The translations under genes and the position numbers were made by a program. Positions 1 through 9,616 of a stretch of 64,000 nt of DNA are shown here, one piece after another (the stretch's first letter is position 1; every line of letters begins with the position of its first letter). This DNA comes from DAMCAP01 sp032059445 (GTDB lineage: Bacteria; Bacillota; Clostridia; Oscillospirales; Ruminococcaceae), in NCBI GenBank assembly GCA_032059445.1, contig DAMCAP010000010.1:1-64000 (forward strand), written 5' to 3'. The notes beneath the pieces were generated by a model. That model was not told where the DNA came from and did not search any database. It saw only the letters and a program-made list of their open reading frames with translations.

Positions 1-547
1 GATCAAGCCCATGGATGAGCTTTTTGATTGCCTCAGCACCCATGCCAGCGTCAAACTCATCTTCGTAAGCTTCACGGTGGTCACGGTACTCTTTTTCACT
101 TAGCAGCTGAAACTTCTTTAGATTGGTGCTGCCGGGATCAATGACGATATATGCCGCAAAATACAGCACCTTTTCAAGGAGCCTTGGCGACATATCTAGC
201 AGCAGCCCCATACGGGAAGAAGTACCCTTAAAGTACCAGATATGAGACACAGGAGCAGCAAGCTCAATGTGACCCATACGCTCACGACGTACCTTAGACT
301 TGGTTACCTCTACGCCGCAGCGCTCACAAATCTTGCCCTTATAGCGTATTCTCTTATATCTACCACAGTAGCACTCCCAGTCCTTCTGTGGTCCAAAAAT
401 TCTTTCGCAAAACAAGCCGTCCCGCTCGGGTTTTAATGTCCTGTAGTTGATGGTTTCCGGCTTTTTGACCTCGCCGTAAGACCAGGAACGTATCTGTTCT
501 GGAGATGCAAGACCGATTTTTATCGACTCAAATGTGTTAAATTCCAT
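1..547 (-). CDS. rpoC: DNA-directed RNA polymerase subunit beta' (N-terminal part)
   Basis: This is the largest catalytic subunit of RNA polymerase, which holds the active-site Mg and the DNA clamp; only about the first 182 residues lie in the window and the gene runs off the left edge. The reading frame begins MEFNTFESIKIGLASPEQIR, the usual beta' start, and carries the N-terminal zinc-binding motif (CYCGRYKR followed by CERCGVEV). The ATG at 547 is preceded by AGGAGGGTCG at 550-560. It lies 172 bases downstream of rpoB on the same strand, so the two are probably cotranscribed. It was recognised by translating the reverse strand and the identification is secure. Confidence 0.97.
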   Translation of the reverse strand, partial: MEFNTFESIKIGLASPEQIRSWSYGEVKKPETINYRTLKPERDGLFCERIFGPQKDWECYCGRYKRIRYKGKICERCGVEVTKSKVRRERMGHIELAAPVSHIWYFKGTSSRMGLLLDMSPRLLEKVLYFAAYIVIDPGSTNLKKFQLLSEKEYRDHREAYEDEFDAGMGAEAIKKLIHGLD

Positions 548-611
548 CTGCGACCCTCCTGTATTGCATTTGGCCGTCGCACTTGGGCGGCGCCATACGT
601 TTAAGCCCCGC

Positions 612-637
612 ACACCGCCACTAGCTAGCGGCGGTGT
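612..637. other. Intercistronic hairpin between rpoB and rpoC
   Basis: An 8-bp perfect inverted repeat (ACACCGCC / GGCGGTGT) encloses a 10-base, itself partly palindromic, loop. No T-run follows on the minus strand, so this is more likely an RNA-stability or processing hairpin than a terminator. Confidence 0.55.
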
Positions 638-719
638 ACGGCACGTTTTATCAGTTGTCAGCAGGATTCCCAATCGGATTATACCTACTGTATAAGCACA
701 TGCTTATTTTCGCCTGTTG

Positions 720-3700
720 TTACTCGATATCCTCTTCTTCGATGTCAAGCAAGTCATCCAGACCAAGGTCGAGATCACTCAGATCGCTTTCGGAAGGATC
801 AATCTCTTCAAGCTCTCCTTCTGCATTCTCGATACCAAAGCCACCGGCAGCAAGATCACCGTCATCTCCAACCAGCACATCTTCATAGATGATCGAGTCA
901 GCGGGAATGAGCCCAGCTGCGTCGTCCTCATCGAAGTTTTGCTTGAGATCGATCTCGTTGTTATTTTTATCCAGCACTCTTACGTCGAGCGCCAGAGATT
1001 GCAGCTCCTTGATTAATACCTTGAAGGATTCTGGGATACCGGGCTTAGGCACGTTTCTGCCCTTTACGATGGCCTCAAAGGTCTTGACACGACCTACCAC
1101 GTCATCCGACTTTACGGTCAAGATTTCCTGTAGAGTATATGCAGCACCATAAGCCTCCAGTGCCCATACCTCCATCTCTCCAAATCTCTGACCACCAAAC
1201 TGCGCCTTACCACCCAATGGCTGCTGGGTAACGAGGGAGTATGGTCCGGTGGAGCGGGCATGGATCTTATCATCAACCAGATGGTGAAGCTTGAGGTAGT
1301 ACATATAGCCGACGGTTACACGGTTGTCAAACAGCTCGCCGGTACGTCCATCGTAGAGCACCGTCTTGCCATCAGGCTCAAATCCAGCCTGCTCAAGAGC
1401 ATCGCGGATGTCTGCCTCCTTGGCACCGTCAAATACAGGGGTCATTACCTTCCAGCCCAGTGCGGCAGCTGCGCGTCCCAGATGGACTTCAAGCACCTGG
1501 CCGATGTTCATACGAGAAGGTACGCCCAGAGGATTGAGCACGATATCAAGCGGCTGACCGCCGGGCAGATAAGGCATATCCTCCTGAGGCAGCACGCGAG
1601 AAACAACGCCCTTGTTACCATGGCGTCCCGCCATTTTATCTCCTACCGAGATCTTTCTCTTCTGGGCAATATAGCAGCGTACCACCATATTGACACCGGG
1701 AGATAGCTCGCTGGAATTCTCACGAGTAAAGACCTTAACGTCTACGATAATGCCGTATTCACCGTGGGGCACACGCAGGGAGGTATCTCTTACCTCTCTT
1801 GCCTTCTCACCAAAGATGGCGCGCAGCAAGCGCTCCTCAGCGTTGAGCTCGGTTTCACCCTTAGGGGTTACCTTACCCACCAGGATGTCGCCGGATCTTA
1901 CCTCGGCCCCGATACGGATGATGCCACGGTCGTCGAGATCCTTGAGCACATCCTCGCTGACGTTGGGGATATCACGGGTGATTTCCTCTGGCCCCAGCTT
2001 GGTGTCTCTGGCTTCCAACTCATACTCTTCAATATGGATGGAGGTATATACGTCTTCTTTTACCAGACGCTCGTTAATGAGGATCGCATCCTCGTAGTTG
2101 TAACCTTCCCAGGTCATGAAGCCCACCAGCATATTTTTACCTAGAGAGATCTCTCCGGTATCGGTAGCGGGGCCATCAGCCAGTACCTGGTTCTTGGTAA
2201 CGCGCTCTCCCTTGACCACGATGGGCTTCTGATTGATACAGGTGCCCTGATTGGAGCGAAGGAATTTAATCAAACGGTAATTGTGATCAATACCGCCGTC
2301 GTCGGTGATGATGATTTCATCTGCCGAAATACGCTTGACCACACCATCGTGCTCACTGAGTACTACTACGCCCGAGTCAACGGCAGCCTTGTACTCCATA
2401 CCGGTACCGATGATTGGTGCCTGAGGGATCAGCAGAGGCACAGCCTGACGCTGCATGTTTGATCCCATNNNNNNNNNNGTCGTTCTCGAGGAAGGGGATC
2501 ATGGCAGTAGCTACCGACACCACCATCTTGGGGGAGATGTCCATAAACTCTACCTTTTCACGCTCGATTTCCATTACCGAGTCACGATATCTGGCGCTTA
2601 CCTTTGGTCTTGCAAAAAATCCATCTTCCAGAGGCTCATTGGCCTGTGCCACTACAAACTCATCTTCGATATCAGCGGTCATATATACCACTTCGTCGAG
2701 AATCTTCTTGGTGACCTGATCAACCTTACGGTAAGGCGCCTCGATGAAGCCATACTCATTGATCTTTGCAAAGGATGCCAGATATGAGATCAGACCGATG
2801 TTTGGTCCTTCTGGAGTCTCGATAGGGCACATACGGCCATAGTGGCTGTAGTGTACGTCACGCACCTCGAAGCCTGCACGATCTCTCGAGAGACCGCCGG
2901 GGCCCAGTGCAGAAAGTCTACGCTTGTGGGTCAACTCCGCCAGTGGATTGTTTTGATCCATAAACTGGGAGAGAGGGGAGGAGCCAAAGAACTCCTTAAT
3001 GGCAGCAGTTACGGGGCGGATGTTGATCAGGCTCTGAGCGGTGACCGCTTCATTTTCCTGAATATGGGTTGCCATACGTTCACGAATAACACGCTCCATA
3101 CGGGAGAATCCTATTCTAAACTGGTTTTGCAGAAGCTCGCCTACAGAACGGATACGTCTGTTGCCCAGATGGTCGATATCATCAAGATTTCCGATCCCAT
3201 CAGAGAGGCAGAGCATATAGTTGATGGTCGCCAGCATATCATCTACAATAATATGCTTGGGGATCAGATCATCGCGTCGGCGAGTCAGCTCTTTTTTAAG
3301 CTCTGCCTGATCATCAAACTGATCAAGGATCTCACAAAGCACCGAAAAACGAACCTTCTCGGTAAGACCAATCTCAGCAGGGTCAAAGTCTACGAAATTA
3401 GACAGATCTACCATGCCGTTGGAGATCACCTTGTGGATGCGGTCTACACCCTTGATGTGTACTTCCCTTACACCCTTTTCGTCCATCGCGTGGGCAATCT
3501 CACGGGTGAGGATCTGACCTTCTTCTGCGATGATTTCACCGGTTCTTGGGTCTATTACATTTTCTGCCAGTTCTCTGCCGGTCAAACGCACGGTCAAAGA
3601 CAGCTTCTTGTTGTATTTATAGCGACCTACCTTAGAGAGGTCGTAGCGTCTTGGGTCAAAGAACAGCGCATTGAGGTGACTCTTAGCGCTGTCTACAGTT

Positions 3701-4443
3701 GGTGGCTCACCGGGGCGCAGCTTGCGGTAAACTTCCAGCAAAGCTTCGTCAGCGGTCTTGATGCTATCTTTTTCCAGAGTGGCTCTGAGCATCTTGTTAT
3801 CGCCAAAATAATCTAATATCTGCTCGTCGGTTCCAAGTCCTATCGCACGGATAAAGGTAGTGACGTAGAGCTTTCTATTTTTATCTATTCTGATCCAATA
3901 TACACCGTTAGAGTCAGTTTCATACTCCAGCCATGCTCCCCGATTTGGGATGACCGTCGCCGCAAAAAGCTCACGTCCTGATTTATCTCTGGACATCGAG
4001 TAGTATACACCAGGAGAACGGATCAACTGAGATACGATTACACGCTCTGCACCATTGATAATAAAGGTGCCGCTGTCAGTCATTAACGGGAAATCTCCCA
4101 TAAAGATCTCTTGTTCCTTGATCTCACCGGTTTCGCGGTTGTTGAGGCTTGCGGTGACCATTAGAGGGGCAGAATATGTTGCGTCTCGTTCCTTACACTC
4201 ATTGATGGTGTACTTAGCCTTTTCTCTAACCAAGCGGTAGTCCACAAACTCCAAGGTCAAATTACCTTGATAGTCGGTTATGGACGACACATCGTCAAAA
4301 ACTTCCTTAAGCCCCTCTTCGAGAAACCACTTGTAGGAGTTCTTTTGCACTTCGATTAGGTTTGGCATTTCGAGGACTTCATCAATCTTTGAGAAGCTCA
4401 TTCGAGTGTTTTTACCAAGACTGACCGGTCTAACTTTCATCAT
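720..4443 (-). CDS. rpoB: DNA-directed RNA polymerase subunit beta
   Basis: The beta subunit forms one jaw of RNA polymerase and the rifampicin pocket. The gene is continuous except for a 10-N gap at 2469-2478. Upstream, 655 codons end ...PFLEND; downstream, 583 codons (with stop) begin MGSNMQRQAVP. In the family these blocks are joined by DANRAL, so 18 bases are missing. With them the gene has 1244 codons (1243 aa). The rifampicin region reads SQFMDQNNPLAELTHKRRLS, with the sensitive-type Asp, His and Ser, so no resistance mutation is seen there. The start chosen is ATG 4443 (MMKVRPVSLGK), 7 bases after GGAGTGAG; ATG 4440 is also possible. The in-frame extension upstream to 4581 lacks family similarity and is rejected. 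Confidence 0.97.
2469..2478. other. Assembly gap (10 N) inside rpoB
   Basis: Ten Ns stand for an estimated 18 bases encoding Asp-Ala-Asn-Arg-Ala-Leu. The frame does not match across ten bases but closes exactly with eighteen. Confidence 0.9.
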
Positions 4444-4601
4444 GCTCTCGCTCACTCCATTCATATATCCTGCATTGTGACAAATCAACAAATTCCCGCT
4501 CAAATAAGCAACAATTTGCAAAAAGGTATTGAATTTTTTTATGGCATATGGTATACTTTTCTTGCGAAAAGGTACACCCACCCATTATGATACAGTTTAC
4601 T

Positions 4602-4630
4602 ATTATATATGATATTTCTTCCACTGTCAA
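4602..4630 (-). promoter_or_regulatory. Consensus SigA promoter for rpoBC
   Basis: On the minus strand a perfect TTGACA (4630-4625) and a perfect TATAAT (4607-4602) are separated by exactly 17 bases. It lies about 160 bases upstream of the rpoB start, giving a leader of roughly 150 nt. No rplJL genes precede it, so rpoBC has its own strong promoter here. Confidence 0.9.
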
Positions 4631-4731
4631 TAGAAAATTTCTAATTAATTTGTTTCTTCCCTATGAATCAACAGCATACCATAGATTTTTAGAAGTTTCA
4701 TTTAGGGCTTCCCCTCACAAATAGAATCCTT

Positions 4732-4758
4732 AAAAGCAGGCTGATGCCTGCTTTTTTT
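4732..4758. terminator. Bidirectional intrinsic terminator
   Basis: AAAAGCAGGC / GCCTGCTTTT stem, 4-base loop, T-run of seven on the plus strand and four on the minus strand. It most likely ends the minus-strand GNAT transcript upstream of the rpoB promoter. Confidence 0.8.
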
Positions 4759-4834
4759 ATATGCAATTTGATGTAATCAAGAATTTATAAAAATAAATCT
4801 GTGTTTCCATCGTTAACAATCCCACGCTAAGCTC

Positions 4835-5344
4835 TTACGTTTTAAGCTCTTTGCAGAAATAAAGCACCAGATCATCGTCATTCATACAGCTCACATAAGG
4901 CTCCAATGGTTTCTTGCGGTACCATACCCCGCTGCCATCCAACACATATCCTCTTTTTATGTATAAACGCTGCGCAGCACCATACCCACTGTGTAGCCCC
5001 ACCGCCAAGGTAATTTTATCTGCATATTGCTTTGCGCTTTGCTCTGCTCGGTCCATGAGTTTAGTCCCTATCCCCCGATTGCGATGTGAAAGCAGTACGT
5101 TAAAATCCTCCAGCTCGGGGTAGCTTAACGCCTCAAATGGTCCTCCATTTGCCTTTGGCAGAAGGTATATATACCCTACAGGGCGATCATCACACTGAGC
5201 GACAAAGACCATCCTCTCTCCTGCTTCTTGCTCGTCCAAATACCTTTGATAAATCTCCATCTGGGGATGCCAGCCCTGCTCTAAAAAAGCATCGTAAAAG
5301 TCCCGACAGTCGCTTTGCACCATTTTGCGGATTATGACATCCAT
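4835..5344 (-). CDS. GNAT family N-acetyltransferase
   Basis: A 169-residue protein of the Gcn5-related acetyltransferase superfamily, which moves an acetyl group from acetyl-CoA to an amine. The acetyl-CoA pyrophosphate loop is visible as RNRGIGTKLMDRAEQ around residue 92, followed by the C-terminal pattern AAQRLYIKRGYVLDGSG typical of the fold. The substrate cannot be told from sequence. It is followed by the terminator at 4732 and preceded by the DUF2284 gene with a 36-base gap, so the two may share a transcript. Confidence 0.85.
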   Translation of the reverse strand: MDVIIRKMVQSDCRDFYDAFLEQGWHPQMEIYQRYLDEQEAGERMVFVAQCDDRPVGYIYLLPKANGGPFEALSYPELEDFNVLLSHRNRGIGTKLMDRAEQSAKQYADKITLAVGLHSGYGAAQRLYIKRGYVLDGSGVWYRKKPLEPYVSCMNDDDLVLYFCKELKT

Positions 5345-5380
5345 ATAAGCTTCTCCTTAATGCCAGCTTGTTGGATCTTC

Positions 5381-5905
5381 CTAATATAAAATTATGCCTA
5401 TATAGATCAACTTCCCCGCTTCTGGGCTAAGGCATACTCCGCAGAGCGCTGCCAGCCTAGCCGCATCGATACAATAAGCGGATATGGAGGATACCACCCT
5501 GCCTCTGCAAGGCTCCCCCGTCTCCTTGGCACAGCAAGGGCAACGCAAGCACGCACCGACACCTAAACGCAGATATTCTAAAGTTTTGGCTGAAATTTCC
5601 TGTTCTATACAATTAGCGATCTTCCAGTGCTCTCTTGCCGCCTGCTGTGTTTCTTTGGCATCGTGGTAATCACTTACCTGGTATAGAGTAAAATACACCA
5701 AAGCATGGGTATAGCCCTTGGCTCTGGCAATCACCTCATCGGGGGTACCCACATCAGGCGGGCAACCATAGTTGGTATTGTATTTGCCACAATAATTGGC
5801 TTCGCAATGCCTACGATATGAGGGATCAAATACGATCTGACCCACCTCAATTATCTTTGCTGTGATCGCTCCATGCCTTACTGCCAACTGTGTAAGCTCT
5901 CGCAT
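5381..5905 (-). CDS. DUF2284 metal-binding protein
   Basis: A 174-residue cytosolic protein matching DUF2284, whose members carry clustered cysteines likely to bind zinc or an Fe-S cluster. Visible motifs are CEANYCGKYNTNYGCPP near residue 34 and CLRCPCCAKETGEPC near residue 118, then CGVCLS. The ATG has a good site (CAGGAGGC, 7 bases upstream). The function of the family is not established. It may be cotranscribed with the GNAT gene downstream. Confidence 0.8.
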   Translation of the reverse strand: MRELTQLAVRHGAITAKIIEVGQIVFDPSYRRHCEANYCGKYNTNYGCPPDVGTPDEVIARAKGYTHALVYFTLYQVSDYHDAKETQQAAREHWKIANCIEQEISAKTLEYLRLGVGACLRCPCCAKETGEPCRGRVVSSISAYCIDAARLAALCGVCLSPEAGKLIYIGIILY

Positions 5906-6074
5906 TTATAGCCTCCTGTCAATAGTCAAAAACAGAGTGCCCAAAGTCAAAGCCTCGAGCACCCCGTAAATGATACGTAAATCATTGTTTAAGATCAGTT
6001 GTTTCATTTCAGGCGAAAACGTAGTTATTTCTCACTATACTTGCAGCCCTGCCAACTAGTCATCCTACAGTGCC

Positions 6075-7397
6075 TTACAGTCGCTCCACACCCTGCTCGC
6101 TTACCCGCGCATAGATCAATGGCTTTGCATCAGAGATTGCATCTCCGATGGTCAGAGCGGTGAGGTAACTTTTTTCCGCTTGCTCCAAAGCTGCTTCATC
6201 GTTGCTATAGAGCAGCGCCAGCACATCCCCCGCTGCAACTGCATCTCCTGTTTTACACAGGATCATGATGCCGGCACTGTGGTCAATGGGTGCATCCTTG
6301 ATCAGGCGCCCTGCTCCCAGCTCCACCGATGCCCTGCCGATCTGCTGAGTATCCATGTGCTGTAGATAACCAGCTCTCGGTGCTACAACAGCTCTACTGT
6401 ATTTCGCCTGAGGGAATCTCTCGGGAGCATCCAGTAATTTATCATCCCCGCCCTGCGCCTTGACCATTGCCTTTAGCTTTTTAAAGGCTCTGCCACTATA
6501 AATTGCATCTTTAGCAAGCTCACGGCAGAACTCGATCTCGCCCTTATCGGCCAAGAAAAGCATATTTGCCGCCAGCTCTACCGATACAGCTGTCAGGTCA
6601 TCGGGGCCGATACCCTTTAGGGTTTCTACGGCCTCTACCACTTCCAATGTATTGCCCACCGCTGCGCCCAGTGGCATATCCATCTCGGTCACCAGTGCCA
6701 CAGTCTTTCGCCCTACTCGAGTACCGATCTCAACCATGGTTTTTGCCAGCTCGATGGAGCCATCCAGTGTGTGCATAAAAGCACCGCTACCAGTCTTAAC
6801 ATCCAGCACGATGGCATCGGCACCCGCTGCGATCTTTTTGCTCATAATACTGGCAGCGATCAGGGGGATGCTATCTACAGTCGCAGTTACATCTCGCAGG
6901 GCGTAGAGCTTTTTATCGGCAGGGGCGAAATTCCCCGACTGTCCGATGACTGCAAGCCCTGCTTTTTTGACTGCGGCAATAAAATCCTGCGCCGAAAGCT
7001 GGGTGTCAAAGCCTTTGATCGACTCCAGCTTATCTACTGTACCGCCTGTATGACCAAGACCTCTCCCCGACATCTTTGCCACCGGTACACCACAAGATGC
7101 GACAATCGGCGCAATCACCAGTGTAGTCTTGTCACCTACGCCACCGGTGGAGTGCTTATCCACCTTGATGCCCTCAATTTCAGAGAGATTGGCCATCTCT
7201 CCTGAGTGTGCCATTTCACCGGTGAGGCAGGCTGTCTCTTCAAAGCTCAGCCCCTTAAAATATACCGCCATCAGAAACGCCGATAGCTGATAATCTGGTA
7301 TGCTGCCGTCAGCAATTCCTCGCACCAGTTCCTTGATCTCCTCGGCGCTTAGAGTACCACCATCCCGCTTTTTTAAGATCAGATCATACATGTTCAT
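6075..7397 (-). CDS. pdp: Pyrimidine-nucleoside phosphorylase
   Basis: Catalyses phosphorolysis of uridine, deoxyuridine and thymidine to base plus (deoxy)ribose-1-phosphate in pyrimidine salvage. The 440-aa product starts MNMYDLILKKRDGG, the usual family start, at ATG 7397 with GGAGGG just upstream; the longer in-frame extension to 7475 is not family-like. The thymidine phosphorylase signature SGRGLGHTGGTVDKLESI and the glycine-rich DKHSTGGVGDKTTL phosphate-binding segment are present. It is the last gene of the nucleoside transporter cluster. Its ribose-1-phosphate product would be taken by DeoB, encoded 6 kb upstream. Confidence 0.95.
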   Translation of the reverse strand: MNMYDLILKKRDGGTLSAEEIKELVRGIADGSIPDYQLSAFLMAVYFKGLSFEETACLTGEMAHSGEMANLSEIEGIKVDKHSTGGVGDKTTLVIAPIVASCGVPVAKMSGRGLGHTGGTVDKLESIKGFDTQLSAQDFIAAVKKAGLAVIGQSGNFAPADKKLYALRDVTATVDSIPLIAASIMSKKIAAGADAIVLDVKTGSGAFMHTLDGSIELAKTMVEIGTRVGRKTVALVTEMDMPLGAAVGNTLEVVEAVETLKGIGPDDLTAVSVELAANMLFLADKGEIEFCRELAKDAIYSGRAFKKLKAMVKAQGGDDKLLDAPERFPQAKYSRAVVAPRAGYLQHMDTQQIGRASVELGAGRLIKDAPIDHSAGIMILCKTGDAVAAGDVLALLYSNDEAALEQAEKSYLTALTIGDAISDAKPLIYARVSEQGVERL

Positions 7398-7517
7398 CTT
7401 TATTCCCTCCATATCAACGCAAAAATAGCGCAAAATCAGCTCTGCTTCTATTTTATAACCCTGATGGGCAAACATTCCCCTGACTTAAGGATTTATATAA
7501 TAATCCTGCTGTTGACT

Positions 7518-7552
7518 ACACCCTTGTCAGACATATCGCATGACAAGGGTGT
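7518..7552. other. Intercistronic hairpin between nupQ-like gene and pdp
   Basis: A perfect 12-bp inverted repeat (ACACCCTTGTCA / TGACAAGGGTGT) with an 11-base loop and no T-run. It probably protects the upstream transporter mRNA or reduces read-through into pdp. Confidence 0.6.
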
Positions 7553-7566
7553 ATTTGATCCATATG

Positions 7567-8496
7567 CTATCTCGATCCGTTTTGATAAGGGGTACCGCTG
7601 GCCCTAGGCGCCGAAGATTTGCCCACAAAGAGCACCAGCACCACGAGGGTAAGCAGGTAGGGCAGCATCGACAGCAAGTAAGAGGATATCGGCAGCCTGC
7701 CGCCTCCAAGAAGCACCACCAGCGCCTGTGCGAAGCCAAAGACCAGGCAAGCAGCAGTTGCACCTTGCGGCGTCCATTTACCAAAGATCACCGCAGCCAG
7801 AGCGATGAAGCCATGCCCCGAAATAACGGTAGGCGAAAATCTCGAAACCACCGCCAGCGACTGTGCTGCACCGCCAAAACCAGCCAACACACCCGAGAGC
7901 ACCACTGCAACGTAGCGCACGCGATAAACGTTGACTCCCAAAGTATCAGCAGCAGCAGGGTGCTCGCCCACAGCCATCAGCCTCAAGCCCCATTTGGTCT
8001 TGTAAAATACAAACCACATCGCCGCAGCACACAAAAATGCGATTACTACGGTTATGTCAAAATTTAATGACTGCAATCTTGGGTTCTCTACCCTGCCAAG
8101 GAAGAGACTCAGCACCTTTGGCAGTTTATTTTCTACCGGGGGGGTGGTGGTGGCACCCGCAAATATGAGTCTTGATAGATACAGAGCCAGACCCAAGCCG
8201 ATGAAATTTAACGCCACACCACTAATAGTCTGATTTGCCCGAAAGCTGACTGAGGCAACTGCATGAAGCAATGCCATCAGACCGCCGCCGATACCGGCAG
8301 CGAAGAAGCCTGCCCAGGCATTGCCTGTGAGAGCGCCTACCGCCGCACCCGAAAAAGCACCAAATACCATCATGCCCTCGATGCCGATGTTGACCACGCC
8401 GGATTTCTCTGACATAACCCCACCCAGCGCGCCAAAAATCAGTGGAGCGGAATACATAAAGGTAATGCCGATGGCAAGTAAAATACTATCCAACAT
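7567..8496 (-). CDS. nupQ: Nucleoside ABC transporter permease (NupQ type)
   Basis: One of two membrane subunits of a BMP-dependent nucleoside importer. The 309-residue, strongly hydrophobic protein has about eight to nine membrane spans and the family pattern SEKSGVVNIGIEGMMVFGAF near residue 29. It overlaps the end of the NupP-type gene by 11 bases, which indicates translational coupling. The symbol is taken from the Bacillus subtilis system by order and similarity. Substrate range (guanosine and other nucleosides) is inferred from that family and from the salvage genes around it. Confidence 0.88.
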   Translation of the reverse strand: MLDSILLAIGITFMYSAPLIFGALGGVMSEKSGVVNIGIEGMMVFGAFSGAAVGALTGNAWAGFFAAGIGGGLMALLHAVASVSFRANQTISGVALNFIGLGLALYLSRLIFAGATTTPPVENKLPKVLSLFLGRVENPRLQSLNFDITVVIAFLCAAAMWFVFYKTKWGLRLMAVGEHPAAADTLGVNVYRVRYVAVVLSGVLAGFGGAAQSLAVVSRFSPTVISGHGFIALAAVIFGKWTPQGATAACLVFGFAQALVVLLGGGRLPISSYLLSMLPYLLTLVVLVLFVGKSSAPRASGTPYQNGSR

Positions 8497-9616
8497 GCTT
8501 TTTCTCTCCCTTCTTTGCCAGATAATCCGCCATCATCGGGAAGACGGAAGACATCGCCACACAAAATACAATGGCGCCGATGACGATATTGATAACCTCG
8601 CTGGGCGCTCCGATGGCAATCTGTAAGGAGGAGCTGCCATACTTAAGAGCACCAAAGAGTAAACCGGAAAGGATGCATCCGAGTGGATTAGCACCCGCAA
8701 TCAGCGCTACCGAAATACCGTCGAAGCCAAAGCCGTCATGAGCCGCCAGTATGGTAATACGATGGGGCATGGTCCCTGTAATGCTTAGCGCTCCTGCTAA
8801 GCCCGACAACGCTCCAGCGATAAACATGCTGATGACGGTGCTGCGATTGATGTTGATACCCGAGAAACGTGCGCCATCTTTATTAGAGCCTACAGCTCGC
8901 AGCTCAAAGCCCAGTGCAGTGCGATTAAGCAGGAACCAAATCAGCAGCACCACCGCAATGGCCATCAGGATACCATAGTTCATATCAGTGCGAAGCAACA
9001 CATCGGAAATTTTGGGATTCGCTTTCAAAAACGCCAGCCCCTCGGGTGACATCTTCCACTGACCCAGTACCACCGACCAAGCAGTTTGCGCCACTTCATA
9101 AGAGGCCTCGGTACCCGGCTTTTTGAGCCAAGGCTGGCTGATAAAGAAGTTATTCATATATAGGGCGATCCAGTTAAGCATGATACAGGTGATGACCTCA
9201 TGGATGCCGTATCTTGACTTGAGCACTCCGGCAAGAGCGCCCCACAAGCCAGCAGCCAGCATACCTGCTGCAATCACCACGATAAAATGAAGCCCTATAG
9301 GCAGGCTAGTCTGGGTACCTGCAATGACTGCCGCCATCGCACCCACCACATACTGCCCCTCAGCACCGATGTTAAACATACCTGTTTTAAACGCAAAGGC
9401 TACCGATAATCCTGTCAAAATAATCGGTGTGGCACGAATAATTACCTGCACCATATATCTAGGCTTGGAGAAGATTCCCTTGAGCAGGGCGGTGTAAGCC
9501 TCGATTGGATGAAATCCAGCAGCACTCAGTGCCACTGCTCCTACCAGCAATCCGATAAAAATCGATAATACCACAGAAGTCAGGGGCCTTCTTAAAAGTG
9601 ATTCTAGTCTTTTCAT
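8486..9616 (-). CDS. nupP: Nucleoside ABC transporter permease (NupP type)
   Basis: The second membrane subunit of the importer, 376 residues with about nine hydrophobic spans. The motif FKTGMFNIGAEGQYVVGAM near residue 77 is the permease signature shared with NupQ. Its ATG shares one base with the stop of the ATPase gene (TAATG at 9616), so translation is coupled. It belongs to the branched-chain amino acid/BMP permease superfamily (BPD_transp_2). Confidence 0.88.
   Translation of the reverse strand: MKRLESLLRRPLTSVVLSIFIGLLVGAVALSAAGFHPIEAYTALLKGIFSKPRYMVQVIIRATPIILTGLSVAFAFKTGMFNIGAEGQYVVGAMAAVIAGTQTSLPIGLHFIVVIAAGMLAAGLWGALAGVLKSRYGIHEVITCIMLNWIALYMNNFFISQPWLKKPGTEASYEVAQTAWSVVLGQWKMSPEGLAFLKANPKISDVLLRTDMNYGILMAIAVVLLIWFLLNRTALGFELRAVGSNKDGARFSGININRSTVISMFIAGALSGLAGALSITGTMPHRITILAAHDGFGFDGISVALIAGANPLGCILSGLLFGALKYGSSSLQIAIGAPSEVINIVIGAIVFCVAMSSVFPMMADYLAKKGEKKHVG

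Noticed and set aside
2377..2468. Real frameshift in rpoB
   Set aside because: The frame change coincides with the N gap and disappears with 18 missing bases.
4430..4630. 66-codon minus frame upstream of rpoB
   Set aside because: It overlaps the rpoB start and leader, begins at the promoter, and has no ribosome site.
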